Positions 24,523 to 33,181 of a stretch of DNA of 64,000 nucleotides are shown piece by piece. Below the pieces are notes generated by a model that had not been told where the DNA came from, searched no databases, and saw nothing but the letters and a program-made list of their open reading frames with translations. A program made the translations under genes and the position numbers. Source of the stretch: Allorhodoferax sp032337135 (lineage in GTDB: Bacteria > Pseudomonadota > Gammaproteobacteria > Burkholderiales > Burkholderiaceae_C); NCBI RefSeq assembly GCF_032337135.1, contig NZ_JAVXZZ010000007.1, positions 1-64,000 on the forward strand, given 5' to 3'. Every line of letters starts with the position of its first letter. Position 1 is the first letter of the stretch.

Positions 24523-25970
24523 ACATCCAACGCTTTACCGCGCCGACCTCCCGGGAAGCGCTGTCGAAGGCCCGGGCCGTTTTTGGGGAAAGCACCTTGA
24601 TCCTCTCGAACCGCCAGACAGAGCACGGCGTGGAAGTCATGGCCACGGCCGAAGAGTCATTGGCCGACCTTGAAGGAGGTGCCTCCGGCGGCAAGAAGCG
24701 CCCATCCGAGGCGCCCAACTATCGTGAAGTCGCATCCCAGGTGGAAGAGGACGCGGACCGTCTGGCCATGAGCACCCTGTCGTTCCAGGACTACGTACGC
24801 GAGCGCATGGCCAAGCGCCGCCAGGAAGAGGCTCCTGCCAGCAAGCCAACCCCCGTGGCACCTCGCGCTGCCAGCACGCAGTCCGACAGCCGCCCTCCCC
24901 GCCCGGCAGCGACACTCGATCCGATCCGACTGGAGGACAGCGTCAAGTCCGTGCGCGCCACACCATCCGCCCCGCCTCGCAGGGTAATGGCGCCCATGCC
25001 TGCGCAATCGCAGGAGGCCAGCCCCGCCATCGCCGAGGAGCTGCAGGCGATGAAGGAGATGATCGAGGAACGCTTCAACACCCTGGCCTGGCTGGGTCAG
25101 GCCAAACAAAGTCCGGTGCAGTCCGGCATGATGATGAAGATGATCCGTGCCGGCTATTCACCGGCGCTGTCGCGCGCCATCCTCGAACGCCTTCCAGCCG
25201 GTCTGGATGCGCAAGAGGCCCTGCGCTGGACTGTGGATGTGCTGGAGCGCAACCTGCGCACTGACGCAGGCCACCCCGCCCTCCATGAGCATGGTGGCAT
25301 TTACGCGCTGGTGGGCGCCACGGGCGTCGGCAAAACCACCACGGCGGCCAAGCTCGCCGGCCTGTGCGCGCAGGCCTATGGCCCCGCATCGGTGGGGCTG
25401 ATCACCCTGGACACCTACCGCGTGGGTGCGCACGAACAACTGCGTGCCTACGGAAAGATGATGGGCGTTGTCGCCCACCTGGCCCACGACAAGGCTGCCC
25501 TGCAGGACCTGCTGGGTCTGCTGGCAGGAAAAAAGCTGGTGCTGATCGACACCACGGGCATCGCACCGCGCGACCCGCGCAAGCGCGAGATGCTGGAGCT
25601 GCTGGACCTTCCCGACGTGCAGCGCATCCTGGTACTGAATGCCGGCGGACACGGTGACACCCTCGACGAAGCCATCAGTTGCTTCAAGACCACCGCCAGC
25701 CAGGATGCCATCCTGTCCAAGACGGACGAGGCGGTGAAGATGGGGCCCGTAGTCGACGCATCCATTCGTCACCAATTGCGGCTTCGGGGCATCACCACGG
25801 GTCAGCGTGTACCCGAAGACTGGGAAGCTGCCCAGGCCCACCAACTGGTGCGCATGTCCATGCGGACCACGCCAAGCTCGGCGTTTGACCCCAAGATCGG
25901 CGACCTGCCGCTGTTTTTCAACCAAGCGCCCAGCGCTGTTCCAGCCCACCGGAGTTCCGCCCATGCCTGA
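24519..25970 (+). CDS. flhF: Flagellar GTPase FlhF (SRP-type)
   Basis: SRP-family GTPase that sets flagellar position or number in many polar flagellates. The 483-residue product starts MNIQRFTAPTSREALSKARA, has a low-complexity Pro/Ala-rich middle (about 80-180) and a C-terminal NG domain. G1 is GATGVGKTTTAAKL, the SRP motif is LDTYRVGAHEQLR, G3 is IDTTGIAPRDPR (DTAG in most homologues), and G4 is SKTDE. It overlaps flhA and the next gene. Confidence 0.95.
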   Translation: MNIQRFTAPTSREALSKARAVFGESTLILSNRQTEHGVEVMATAEESLADLEGGASGGKKRPSEAPNYREVASQVEEDADRLAMSTLSFQDYVRERMAKRRQEEAPASKPTPVAPRAASTQSDSRPPRPAATLDPIRLEDSVKSVRATPSAPPRRVMAPMPAQSQEASPAIAEELQAMKEMIEERFNTLAWLGQAKQSPVQSGMMMKMIRAGYSPALSRAILERLPAGLDAQEALRWTVDVLERNLRTDAGHPALHEHGGIYALVGATGVGKTTTAAKLAGLCAQAYGPASVGLITLDTYRVGAHEQLRAYGKMMGVVAHLAHDKAALQDLLGLLAGKKLVLIDTTGIAPRDPRKREMLELLDLPDVQRILVLNAGGHGDTLDEAISCFKTTASQDAILSKTDEAVKMGPVVDASIRHQLRLRGITTGQRVPEDWEAAQAHQLVRMSMRTTPSSAFDPKIGDLPLFFNQAPSAVPAHRSSAHA

Positions 25971-26751
25971 AGCTCGCAGCAGCCAGGCCGCTGGCCTGAT
26001 GGACGCCGGTGGTGGTCGACCAGCGCGCTTGCTGGCGATGGTGTGCCATGGGGATGCGGACGCAGAATTGCCGCTGATGTGGCAGCTGTGCGATGCATTG
26101 GCACAGAGAAACTATGGCGTCACGGTATTGGACGGAACCAAGGCTGAAACACCGGAAAACCATGGCCTGGCCCAGGCTTTGGAGCACGGTTGGCTACCAA
26201 AACCGTCCAGCGCGGCACATCACTCCTGGCAAGTCGCCCCGGCGCGCTGGGGCCTGCAGTCTCTCGCAACCGAGAGTTTTGAAACCATCGTGTCGGAGTT
26301 GCAATGGTGTCGGCTCGCCGTCACGGACAGCGTTCTGCTGGTGTACGCGACGGCGGAGACACTCGCACCCTGGGTAGCCAGCACGGGCGTTCGCCCCCTG
26401 TTGGCCATGTCGGCCGCCAAGTCGTCGCTGATGACCAGCTACCTGGCGCTCAAACGCCTGTGGTTGCATGCGGGCGTGGTTCCCGCCGTGGTTCAGCGAC
26501 TCGACACCAGCGTTGTCGACCTGGAGCACGCCCATGCGATCTCCCGAAGCCTGAGCGATTGCGCAGGGCATTTCCTCGGGCTCAGTGTCCATGTGCGACG
26601 CATTTCTGACCTTGGAAACGGCCAGGATCTGGCCGTCCAGGCACTGGTGCAGACACTGTTGGAAGAATCGGTTACGCTAGAGCCATCCTGGACCGACGGC
26701 CGGCCCGGACATGGGCGCGAAACACACAATTTCGCCACGAGGATGAATTGA
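25963..26751 (+). CDS. FlhG-position protein without a recognisable P-loop
   Basis: A 262-residue protein between flhF and fliA, exactly where polar flagellates carry flhG/fleN, the MinD-like ATPase that restrains flagellar number. Parts read like a MinD-fold (RLLAMVCHGDADAELPLMWQLCDALAQ near the N-terminus, in pieces; RNYGVTVLDGTKAE; DSVLLVYATAETL). However, no deviant Walker A (KGGxGKT) or clear Walker B is visible. The ATG at 25963 overlaps the flhF end, and fliA starts 2 bases after the stop. It may be a degenerate FlhG that has lost ATP binding, or an unrelated flagellar protein. Confidence 0.6.
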   Translation: MPEARSSQAAGLMDAGGGRPARLLAMVCHGDADAELPLMWQLCDALAQRNYGVTVLDGTKAETPENHGLAQALEHGWLPKPSSAAHHSWQVAPARWGLQSLATESFETIVSELQWCRLAVTDSVLLVYATAETLAPWVASTGVRPLLAMSAAKSSLMTSYLALKRLWLHAGVVPAVVQRLDTSVVDLEHAHAISRSLSDCAGHFLGLSVHVRRISDLGNGQDLAVQALVQTLLEESVTLEPSWTDGRPGHGRETHNFATRMN

Positions 26752-26753
26752 CG

Positions 26754-27470
26754 ATGTACACCGCCAAGGGACAGCTGGACCGCACGGCACTGATCAAGCA
26801 GTACCAGCCACTGGTGCGCCGACTGGCCCACCACATGATGGCGAAGTTGCCGCCCAGCATCGAAGTGGACGACCTGATCCAGGTGGGCCTGATCGGGCTG
26901 TCCGAGGCGTTGTCGCGCTACGAGGCGTCCCAAGGCGTGCAGTTCGAGACCTTTGCCACCCAACGCATCCGGGGCGCCATGCTCGACGAGTTGCGCGAGA
27001 ACGACTGGATGTCGCGTGGTTCGCGCAAGAGCCAGAAGGAAATCGAGGAGGCGCTGCGTCGACTCGAACACCGACTGGGTCGTACCCCGCTGGAGTCCGA
27101 GATCGCGAGCGAACTGGGCATGTCGCTGCCGGAATACCAGAGCCTGCTGAGCAAGGTGCGCGGCACCCAGTTGGTGTATCTGGAGGACATGTCTGGCAGC
27201 CATGACGATGACGACTCCTACCTGGATCGGCATGTGGCCGACAATGACGCCGACCCATTGCACATGCTGCGCGACCAGCGCCTGCGCCAGGCCCTGGTGG
27301 ATGCCATCAAGCAACTGCCTGAACGTGAGCAGTACATCATGAGCATGTACTACGAGCAGGACATGAATCTGAAGGAAATTGCTGCGGTACTTGACGTCAC
27401 GGAATCCCGTGTATGCCAGTTGCACAGCCAGTCCATCGCCAGACTTCGCGCCAAGATGCGTTCCCACTGA
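26754..27470 (+). CDS. fliA: Flagellar sigma factor FliA (sigma-28)
   Basis: Directs RNA polymerase to late flagellar genes; inhibited by FlgM. The 238-residue product shows region 2 (DDLIQVGLIGLSEALSRYE, FETFATQRIRGAMLDELREND), region 3 (RRLEHRLGRTPLESEIASEL) and region 4 (LPEREQYIMSMYYEQDMNLKEIA in parts, then VTESRVCQLHSQSIARLR). The start is the ATG at 26754, with GAGGA about 10 bases upstream; a TTG two codons earlier overlaps the upstream stop. Sites fitting it lie at 249-275, 16280-16306 and 28416-28442. Confidence 0.96.
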   Translation: MYTAKGQLDRTALIKQYQPLVRRLAHHMMAKLPPSIEVDDLIQVGLIGLSEALSRYEASQGVQFETFATQRIRGAMLDELRENDWMSRGSRKSQKEIEEALRRLEHRLGRTPLESEIASELGMSLPEYQSLLSKVRGTQLVYLEDMSGSHDDDDSYLDRHVADNDADPLHMLRDQRLRQALVDAIKQLPEREQYIMSMYYEQDMNLKEIAAVLDVTESRVCQLHSQSIARLRAKMRSH

Positions 27471-27535
27471 AACCGCGGACCCGCTCACGAGGCTATCCGC
27501 GGTTGGCAAAAATGGGGAATGCGTTCGCGTTCCCC
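27471..27535. terminator. Two stem-loops in the fliA-flgN convergent gap
   Basis: AACCGCGGA (27471-27479) pairs perfectly with TCCGCGGTT (27496-27504) directly after the fliA stop. A second stem, GGGGAATGCG with CGCGTTCCCC (27514-27535, one G-T pair), follows. Neither has a T run, so factor-independent termination is unproven. The remaining bases up to 27637 show no gene. Confidence 0.4.
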
Positions 27536-27637
27536 GTGAACTGAATACACCCCACGCGGCGGTCGACTCCGCTCTGGAAGCCCCCCGACTGTCAACAGGA
27601 AAAAAGCACTCCGCGCGAAGGGGCAGGCTCGGCCCGC

Positions 27638-28006
27638 TCAGGCGCGCAGCACCTGCTCCATTCGACCGGAGGCGCGCGGAACGCCACTGAAGGACACCAC
27701 AGGGCGTGCGCCTGCCACGGCTGCTCCACCGTACGTGGGCTGTTGGAACGCCGGCACCAAATGGTGCAGCATCATTTCATTCTGAATCTGGCAGCGCGCC
27801 AGGGCCTCCCGCAGTATTTGCACACGTTGTGCACAAGCCCGCCAGGCCGGGTTGGGAGCAGTATCCTGCGCAGCTGCGAGCGACTGGCTGCCAGCCAGCA
27901 CCGCTTCGGTGTGGGCGAGCAGGGCCTGGGTGTCACCGGCCAACAAAGCGCCAAAAGCCAGGTCGAGCGAACACTCGACCTGGCTGAGTTTTTCTTCCAA
28001 TTCCAT
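27638..28006 (-). CDS. flgN: Flagellar export chaperone FlgN
   Basis: A 122-residue helical protein (MELEEKLSQVECSLDLAFGA...) of the FlgN family, which escorts the hook-filament junction proteins FlgK and FlgL to the export gate. The start at 28006 has GAGGTG about 6 bases upstream; a longer frame would read through the flgM gap. It follows flgM by 40 bases, the usual flgM-flgN arrangement, and converges on fliA. Confidence 0.87.
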   Translation of the reverse strand: MELEEKLSQVECSLDLAFGALLAGDTQALLAHTEAVLAGSQSLAAAQDTAPNPAWRACAQRVQILREALARCQIQNEMMLHHLVPAFQQPTYGGAAVAGARPVVSFSGVPRASGRMEQVLRA

Positions 28007-28046
28007 GATCACACCTCTGCACCGTTGCCAGCGCACGGGGCGCGAC

Positions 28047-28373
28047 CTACCGCATGGTGCGGTTGAGCATTTCCTGCGCGTTGGAAAGAAGTTTGTCCGC
28101 AATCGCTTCCGCGTTCACGGTGTATGTGCCTTGCTGGATGGCGGTCTTGACCGCCTCCACCTTGGCGGAATCCACGTCCGCAGCATCGCCCGCCTCGCCC
28201 TTGTCGAGGGTGCGCGCCAATGTGGACACCGACACGGCCACTCCCGCCGATCGGGCGCTCTTGGTGGCCGTGGCGTTGGGCGTCGACGGGGCTTGCGCCC
28301 CCGTTTTCTGGGCACCAGACGTCTGCGTCTGGGTGACCAGCGCAGGCAATTCGGAAGGTTGACCTATTTTCAT
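28047..28373 (-). CDS. flgM: Anti-sigma-28 factor FlgM
   Basis: Holds FliA inactive until it is exported through the finished hook. The 108-residue protein has a Thr/Ser/Ala-rich disordered first half. The FlgM C-terminal domain follows (DVDSAKVEAVKTAIQQGTY, VNAEAIADKLLSNAQEML). The start is ATG 28373, with GGAGA at proper spacing; a TTG four codons upstream is less likely. It has its own sigma-28-like promoter at 28416-28442, which gives the expected FliA-FlgM feedback, and lies downstream of flgA. Confidence 0.93.
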   Translation of the reverse strand: MKIGQPSELPALVTQTQTSGAQKTGAQAPSTPNATATKSARSAGVAVSVSTLARTLDKGEAGDAADVDSAKVEAVKTAIQQGTYTVNAEAIADKLLSNAQEMLNRTMR

Positions 28374-28415
28374 CGCGTTCTCCAAAACCGCTTTCAGAGC
28401 GGCCTCGTACGAGAG

Positions 28416-28442
28416 GTATCGACCACTTGAGCGACAACTTGA
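28416..28442 (-). promoter_or_regulatory. Sigma-28 (FliA) promoter of flgMN
   Basis: On the minus strand, TCAAGTTG (28435-28442), an 11-base spacer, then GTCGATAC (28416-28423): 6 of 8 at both boxes. The predicted start near 28409 leaves a 36-base leader to flgM. It is almost the same sequence as the flagellinolysin promoter, supporting both calls. Confidence 0.72.
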
Positions 28443-28466
28443 GGCCTATTTTCGACGAATTCGGCA

Positions 28467-29207
28467 TCACAGATCAATCCGTACCGTCCGGGTGTCCACC
28501 ACGACGCCGGACGACACCCGTCCATTGTCCATGCGCACCCGGGCATTTTGTCCCACGACACCGGCGGTCAGCGCCTGCCCCTCGGCCGAAACCTGGAAGC
28601 CCGCACCCTGGGCCACAACCCGGACCACTGCCCCTGGCTGGAACACCTGGGCAGGCTTGACCATGGTCCGGCGCAGCGGCTGCCCCGCCACCAGGGATCG
28701 GGACGCTATCTGGTCCAGCCACTGGCTGCGCTGGTCCAGGATCGGGTCGGACTCTGCCGCCCAATCCACTTCGGCCTGCACCACATCCTTATCGGAAATC
28801 GGAGCGCCGACTGAAACCGGGTTGCGCAGCACCCACGCCAGCCCCGTGGCGCGAACGGTGGCCGGCACCGACACATTCCAGCGCGCCATGCCATCCACGC
28901 AACGGACACCGACACGCGTGCGCCCCCACAAACGCGCACCGGGGGGCTGGTAAAACTCCAGATTGCCGCACGGGGCCAGCTTCAGGCGCGCATCGAGCTC
29001 GCCAACGCTGACCTCCATCCGCAGCGCGCCATCACGGGCCATGCCGGATTCTCGTACGGCCGACTGCAGCCACTGCAGGGCCTGTCCCTGCAGGTCGGCC
29101 GCGCCCTGGGCCACAGCCGAACTGGCGGCCAGGCCCAGCATGGTCGCCAAGGCGGAACGACACACCAGACCAGCAATGAATGAATGCATGGATACCCCCG
29201 AAACCAT
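28467..29207 (-). CDS. flgA: Flagellar P-ring assembly chaperone FlgA
   Basis: Periplasmic chaperone needed for FlgI P-ring polymerisation. The product has a signal peptide (hydrophobic LATMLGLAASSAVAQG) and the C-terminal SAF-like domain with LVAGQPLRRTMVKPAQVFQPGA and GVVVDTRTVRIDL, typical of FlgA. The start is uncertain: ATG 29207 has AAGGT upstream, ATG 29189 has GGGGGT, and a TTG at 29222 would add a basic N-terminus. It is divergent from flgB and upstream of flgM on the same strand. Confidence 0.92.
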   Translation of the reverse strand: MVSGVSMHSFIAGLVCRSALATMLGLAASSAVAQGAADLQGQALQWLQSAVRESGMARDGALRMEVSVGELDARLKLAPCGNLEFYQPPGARLWGRTRVGVRCVDGMARWNVSVPATVRATGLAWVLRNPVSVGAPISDKDVVQAEVDWAAESDPILDQRSQWLDQIASRSLVAGQPLRRTMVKPAQVFQPGAVVRVVAQGAGFQVSAEGQALTAGVVGQNARVRMDNGRVSSGVVVDTRTVRIDL

Positions 29208-29382
29208 TTGACCTTTGCGCAATTGCTATCCACTATAGGAAAACACACCGGTGTACAGCGCACGAAATGCAGGGGGAATGGCGGGCTATTCCCGCTTTAG
29301 AAATTCAGCGCGGTTTCCATAATTGGCGAACATCCTGCTCCCGCGTCCGAAGACAGGGAGCGCTCACGAATCGAGGTGCCAC

Positions 29383-29814
29383 ATGTTTGCTCAGCTCACC
29401 CAGGGATTGGACTTCCAGTCGAAGGCCTTGGTCGTGCGCGCCGAACGCCAGCGCCTGATCGCCAGCAATATCGCCAACGTTGACACCCCTGGATTCAAGG
29501 GGCACGACATTGACTTCAAGGCCGCCATGGCCGACGCGCTGGGCGAAGGCCGCGGCATCCGCCCCACACCGACGGAAACGGCCAACACCAGCGGCAAGAC
29601 CCATGCCGCCCACCTGCCACTGCAAAGCCGCACGGGCAGCACAGACACCACCCTGGCCTACACCGTCCAGTCGCAGCCAGCGATGGATGGCAACAGTGTG
29701 GACCTGGACCGCGAGCGCGCCAGTTTTGTCGACAACGCGGTGCGCTACGAAGCCACACTGCGTTTCATCAACGGGACATCGCGCACCATGTTGAGCGCCA
29801 TCCAGGGCCAATAG
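29383..29814 (+). CDS. flgB: Flagellar basal-body rod protein FlgB
   Basis: Proximal rod subunit, 143 residues, with the rod-protein N-terminal signature RQRLIASNIANVDTPGFKGHDIDF. The start at 29383 (MFAQLTQGLDF) has GAGGTG at good spacing; a longer frame from 29323 is discarded. It is the first gene of the flgBCDEFGHIJKL operon. The gap to flgA (29208-29382) holds the divergent promoters, presumably FlhDC-dependent. Confidence 0.96.
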   Translation: MFAQLTQGLDFQSKALVVRAERQRLIASNIANVDTPGFKGHDIDFKAAMADALGEGRGIRPTPTETANTSGKTHAAHLPLQSRTGSTDTTLAYTVQSQPAMDGNSVDLDRERASFVDNAVRYEATLRFINGTSRTMLSAIQGQ

Positions 29815-29833
29815 GCGCTGAAAGGAACACCCC

Positions 29834-30238
29834 ATGTCCATGTTTTCCATCTTCAACGTGTCGGGCAGTGCGATCAGCTCGCAGTCCCAGCGCCTCAACG
29901 TGGTGGCCTCAAACCTGGCCAACGTGGATGCGGTGGCCGGTCCGGACGGACAGGCCTACAAGGCCCGCCAGGTGGTGTTCGAAACCACCCTCATGGGGGC
30001 GGAGTCCGCCGCCGGTGTACGCGTCAGCGGCATTACCGAAAGCAACGAACCCTTCAAGCGCGTGCACAACCCGTCGCACCCGGCGGCCGATGAGGCGGGC
30101 TATGTCACCCAGTCCAACGTCAACCCGGTCGAGGAAATGGTGAACATGATCTCGGCATCGCGCTCGTACCAGAACAACGTCGAGGTGATGAACACGGCCA
30201 AGTCGCTGCTGCTCAAGACGCTGCAGATGGGCCAATAA
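29834..30238 (+). CDS. flgC: Flagellar basal-body rod protein FlgC
   Basis: Proximal rod subunit, 134 residues. The N-terminus has SGSAISSQSQRLNVVASNLANVDA and the C-terminus EEMVNMISASRSYQNNVEVM, the paired coiled-coil ends of rod proteins. AAAGGA lies upstream of the ATG at 29834. It follows flgB by 19 bases. Confidence 0.96.
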   Translation: MSMFSIFNVSGSAISSQSQRLNVVASNLANVDAVAGPDGQAYKARQVVFETTLMGAESAAGVRVSGITESNEPFKRVHNPSHPAADEAGYVTQSNVNPVEEMVNMISASRSYQNNVEVMNTAKSLLLKTLQMGQ

Positions 30239-30257
30239 ATTCAAGGGGATCGCCACC

Positions 30258-30917
30258 ATGTTCATGAGCAACGTCACCGCTACCGTCAACAACAACCAGA
30301 CCGCCACGGGAAGCGCCGGGGCCAATGCATCCGACGCTGCCGCCTCGCAGGACCGGTTCCTCAAGCTGTTCGTGGCGCAGCTCAAGAACCAGGACCCCAT
30401 GAACCCCATGGACAATGCCCAGATGACGACCCAGATGGCACAGATCAACACCGTGGCCGGCATCGAGAAGCTCAACACCACCATCACCAGCATGGCCTCC
30501 CAGTTCTCCTCCATGCAGGTGCTGCAGGCGACGCCCCTGGTAGGCCACGACGTGCTGCTGCAGTCCAACACCTTGTCGGTCAACAACGGCGTTGCCCGCG
30601 GCGCGATCGACCTGGAATCCAGTGCAGAGAAGGTATCGGTGCAGATTCTCGACGGCGCCGGACAGGTGGTCGACACCCTGTCCCTGGGCAGCCAGAACGC
30701 CGGCCGCGTTAATTTCGAGTGGAATGCCGCAGCACACCCCGGCATCACCCGCCCCACATTCAAGGTCACCGCAACCCAGGGCAAGCTGGCGGTCAACGCC
30801 ACTGCCCTGGCCCGCGACACCATCGCCTCCATCGGCGTGGATTCGAGCGGTACCTTGCTGGCGCAGCTCCAGGGCCGCCAAGCCGTACCCTACAGCGCCA
30901 TCAAAGCTTTCTTCTGA
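30258..30917 (+). CDS. flgD: Flagellar hook assembly protein FlgD (hook cap)
   Basis: Scaffold that caps the growing hook and is later discarded. The 219-residue protein has the conserved FLKLFVAQLKNQDPMNPMDN core (about 35-54), QMAQINTVAGIEKLN, and a C-terminal FlgD Tudor/Ig-like domain with VDTLSLGSQNAGRVNFEW. It lies between flgC and flgE, as expected. Confidence 0.95.
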   Translation: MFMSNVTATVNNNQTATGSAGANASDAAASQDRFLKLFVAQLKNQDPMNPMDNAQMTTQMAQINTVAGIEKLNTTITSMASQFSSMQVLQATPLVGHDVLLQSNTLSVNNGVARGAIDLESSAEKVSVQILDGAGQVVDTLSLGSQNAGRVNFEWNAAAHPGITRPTFKVTATQGKLAVNATALARDTIASIGVDSSGTLLAQLQGRQAVPYSAIKAFF

Positions 30918-30944
30918 TCAATACGACCCGCCAAGGAAACCACC

Positions 30945-32321
30945 ATGAGCTTTCAAACCGGACTCTCTGGACTCAATGCATCAGGCAAAAGCCTGGACGT
31001 GATCGGGCACAACATCGCCAATGCCAACACGGTGGGCATGAAAGCCTCCCGCACCGAATTCTCCGACGTGGTGGCTTCGGCCATCGGCCCCAGTGGCGGT
31101 GGCGGGGCCGGGGGCTCCGGCATTGGTGTGGCCATTTCCGCCGTATCGCAGCAGTTCTCCCAGGGCAACATCTCGCTCACCGGCAATACCCTGGACCTGG
31201 CGGTCAACGGCGGCGGGTTCTTCATGCTGGAAAAGAAAGACGGTACGTTTGCCTACACCCGCGACGGCCAGTTCAAGCTGGACGCGAACGGCGGCATCAT
31301 CACCAACTCCGGCGCCAAGTTGCGCGGCTACCCCACCGACGTACTGGGCAACCCCACCTCGACCCAGGCAGTCCCGCTGACCCTGCCCACGGGTGCACCT
31401 ATTCCGGCCCAGGCCACCGCCAACATCACGGCCGAACTCAACCTCGATGCCCGCGCCCAGACGGCGATCAGCACCGTACCCCCGACCCCCATTGCCACCT
31501 ACGGCACCGCACTGACGGCCTACGACTCGCAGGGCGTGGGTATTCCGGTGAGCCTGTATTTCGTCAAGACCGGCGCCGACACCTGGGACGTGTTCGATTC
31601 CAACACCGTCGCTGCCGGCACCACGGCGCTGACCACCAACGCGGCCACCACCGCCACCAGCGTCGCTAACGCGGCCTGGAATGCCATTCCGGCCAATACC
31701 GCCGGCGGTGACCTGAAACCCACCCTGACCAGTGCCGGTGCCGGTGCCTACGCCGGCCCCGCGCTTTCACTGGTGGCCTCCGGTGCGTCCTTCAGCATGA
31801 CCTTCGACACCACCGGCAAGCTCACCAGCCCGCTGACGTCGCCAACCATCAACCTGACCTCGCCCAACCCCAACATCGGCACCTTTGCTGCAACGCTGGA
31901 TGTCTCCAACGTCAGCCAGTACGGCACCTCCTTCGCGGTGTCGTCGCTGGACCAGGACGGCTACACCGCCGGCAACCTGACCGGTATCTCGATCAACGAC
32001 AAGGGCGTCATCACCACCCGTTACTCCAACGGCGAAAGCCAGGCCAAGGGCATGGTGGCGCTGGCCGACTTCCGCAATGTGCAGGGTCTGCAGCCCGATG
32101 GCGATGGCTGGGTCGAAACCGTCACCTCCGGCATGGCGATCTCGGGCCAACCCGGCAACGGCAACATGGGCGGCATCCGCTCCGGCGCCCTGGAAGACTC
32201 CAATGTGGACCTGACCGCCGAACTGGTCAACATGATGACCGCGCAACGCAACTACCAGGCCAACGCCCAGACCATCAAGACCCAGGACCAGGTGATGTCG
32301 ACCCTGGTGAACCTGCGCTGA
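30945..32321 (+). CDS. flgE: Flagellar hook protein FlgE
   Basis: Hook subunit, 458 residues. The N-terminus is MSFQTGLSGLNASGKSLDV with IGHNIANANTVG; the FlgE/F/G segment NGGGFFMLEKKDGTFAYTRDGQF follows in parts; the C-terminus has LVNMMTAQRNYQANAQTIKT. The middle is Ala/Thr-rich and variable, as usual for hook proteins. AAGGAAACC precedes the ATG. Confidence 0.96.
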   Translation: MSFQTGLSGLNASGKSLDVIGHNIANANTVGMKASRTEFSDVVASAIGPSGGGGAGGSGIGVAISAVSQQFSQGNISLTGNTLDLAVNGGGFFMLEKKDGTFAYTRDGQFKLDANGGIITNSGAKLRGYPTDVLGNPTSTQAVPLTLPTGAPIPAQATANITAELNLDARAQTAISTVPPTPIATYGTALTAYDSQGVGIPVSLYFVKTGADTWDVFDSNTVAAGTTALTTNAATTATSVANAAWNAIPANTAGGDLKPTLTSAGAGAYAGPALSLVASGASFSMTFDTTGKLTSPLTSPTINLTSPNPNIGTFAATLDVSNVSQYGTSFAVSSLDQDGYTAGNLTGISINDKGVITTRYSNGESQAKGMVALADFRNVQGLQPDGDGWVETVTSGMAISGQPGNGNMGGIRSGALEDSNVDLTAELVNMMTAQRNYQANAQTIKTQDQVMSTLVNLR

Positions 32322-32340
32322 TCGACGCTAGGAGACCGCA

Positions 32341-33081
32341 ATGGACCGACTGATCTACACCGCAATGACCGGTGCCACGGCGGCAGCCAACCGCCAGTCG
32401 GTCATCGCCAACAACCTGGCCAACGTCTCGACCAACGGCTTTCGCCAGCAACTGGCAACCTACCGCGCCGTACCGCTGCGCGGCGAGGGCGCCACCACCC
32501 GCGTGTTTGCGCTGGAAGCCAATTCCGGCTACAGCGACCGCCCTGGCGCGGCCATGCGCACCGACCGCAGCATGGACGCCATGGCCATGGGCAATGCCTG
32601 GTTCGGCGTACAAGGGCTCGACGGCAACGAGGCCTATACGCGCAACGGCCATTTCGAGGTCAGCACCGATGGCACCATCACCACCGGCAACGGCCTGCCG
32701 GTACTCTCCAGCGACGGCGCCACGCTGGTCGCCCCCCCCGGTGCCGCCATCTCGATCGGCCAGGATGGCGTGCTGACCGCGAAGGTCGGCAACCAGCCCG
32801 CCAACCCGATCGGCAAGCTCAAGCTGGTGACGCAGGACCCCGAAGATCCGTTCCGCCGCGGTGACGACGGGCTGTTCCGCACCCTCTCCGGCGAACCCGC
32901 TGTCAACGATGACAACGCCCGCGTCCAGGTGGGCGTGCTCGAAGGATCGAACGTGAACGCCATCGAGCAGATGGTGGGCATGATCCAGACCGCGCGCCAG
33001 TTCGAAGCGCAGATGCGCCTGCTGCAGACCGCCGAATCCAACGACCGCTCCGCCGGGCAGCTGCTCGGCCTGCAAGGCTGA
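32341..33081 (+). CDS. flgF: Flagellar basal-body rod protein FlgF
   Basis: Rod subunit near the distal rod, 246 residues, starting MDRLIYTAMTGATAAANRQS and carrying NNLANVSTNGFRQQL, GNAWFGVQGLDGNEAYTRNG and a C-terminal GMIQTARQFEAQMRLLQTAE. An 8-C run (32732-32739) lies in its coding sequence. It is followed by an unusual 100-bp gap before flgG. Confidence 0.95.
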   Translation: MDRLIYTAMTGATAAANRQSVIANNLANVSTNGFRQQLATYRAVPLRGEGATTRVFALEANSGYSDRPGAAMRTDRSMDAMAMGNAWFGVQGLDGNEAYTRNGHFEVSTDGTITTGNGLPVLSSDGATLVAPPGAAISIGQDGVLTAKVGNQPANPIGKLKLVTQDPEDPFRRGDDGLFRTLSGEPAVNDDNARVQVGVLEGSNVNAIEQMVGMIQTARQFEAQMRLLQTAESNDRSAGQLLGLQG

Positions 33082-33124
33082 CCCTGAAAGGAAACAGCTG
33101 TGAACCCCCACGCTCATATCCATT

Positions 33125-33163
33125 CGCTGCCCCCCGAGGGGGCGCATGCCTCCCTTGAGGCGG
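33125..33163. repeat. Double-hairpin intergenic element between flgF and flgG
   Basis: GCCCCC-CGA-GGGGGC (33129-33143) and GCCTC-CCTT-GAGGC (33148-33161) form two adjacent hairpins in the only long gap of the flgB-G run. I recognise this CCCCGAGGGGGCGCATGCCTCC-like unit as a frequent intergenic repeat in Comamonadaceae; only one copy is in this window. The flgG ribosome binding site AGGAGG lies just after it. Confidence 0.55.
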
Positions 33164-33181
33164 CTCTCCAGGAGGCATGAC

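Noticed and set aside
32732..32739. 8-C run in flgF as a phase-variation site
   Set aside because: Runs of 7-8 C or G occur in several ordinary GC-rich genes here (also 13711-13717 and 13838-13844). Without population data the flgF run has no special meaning.
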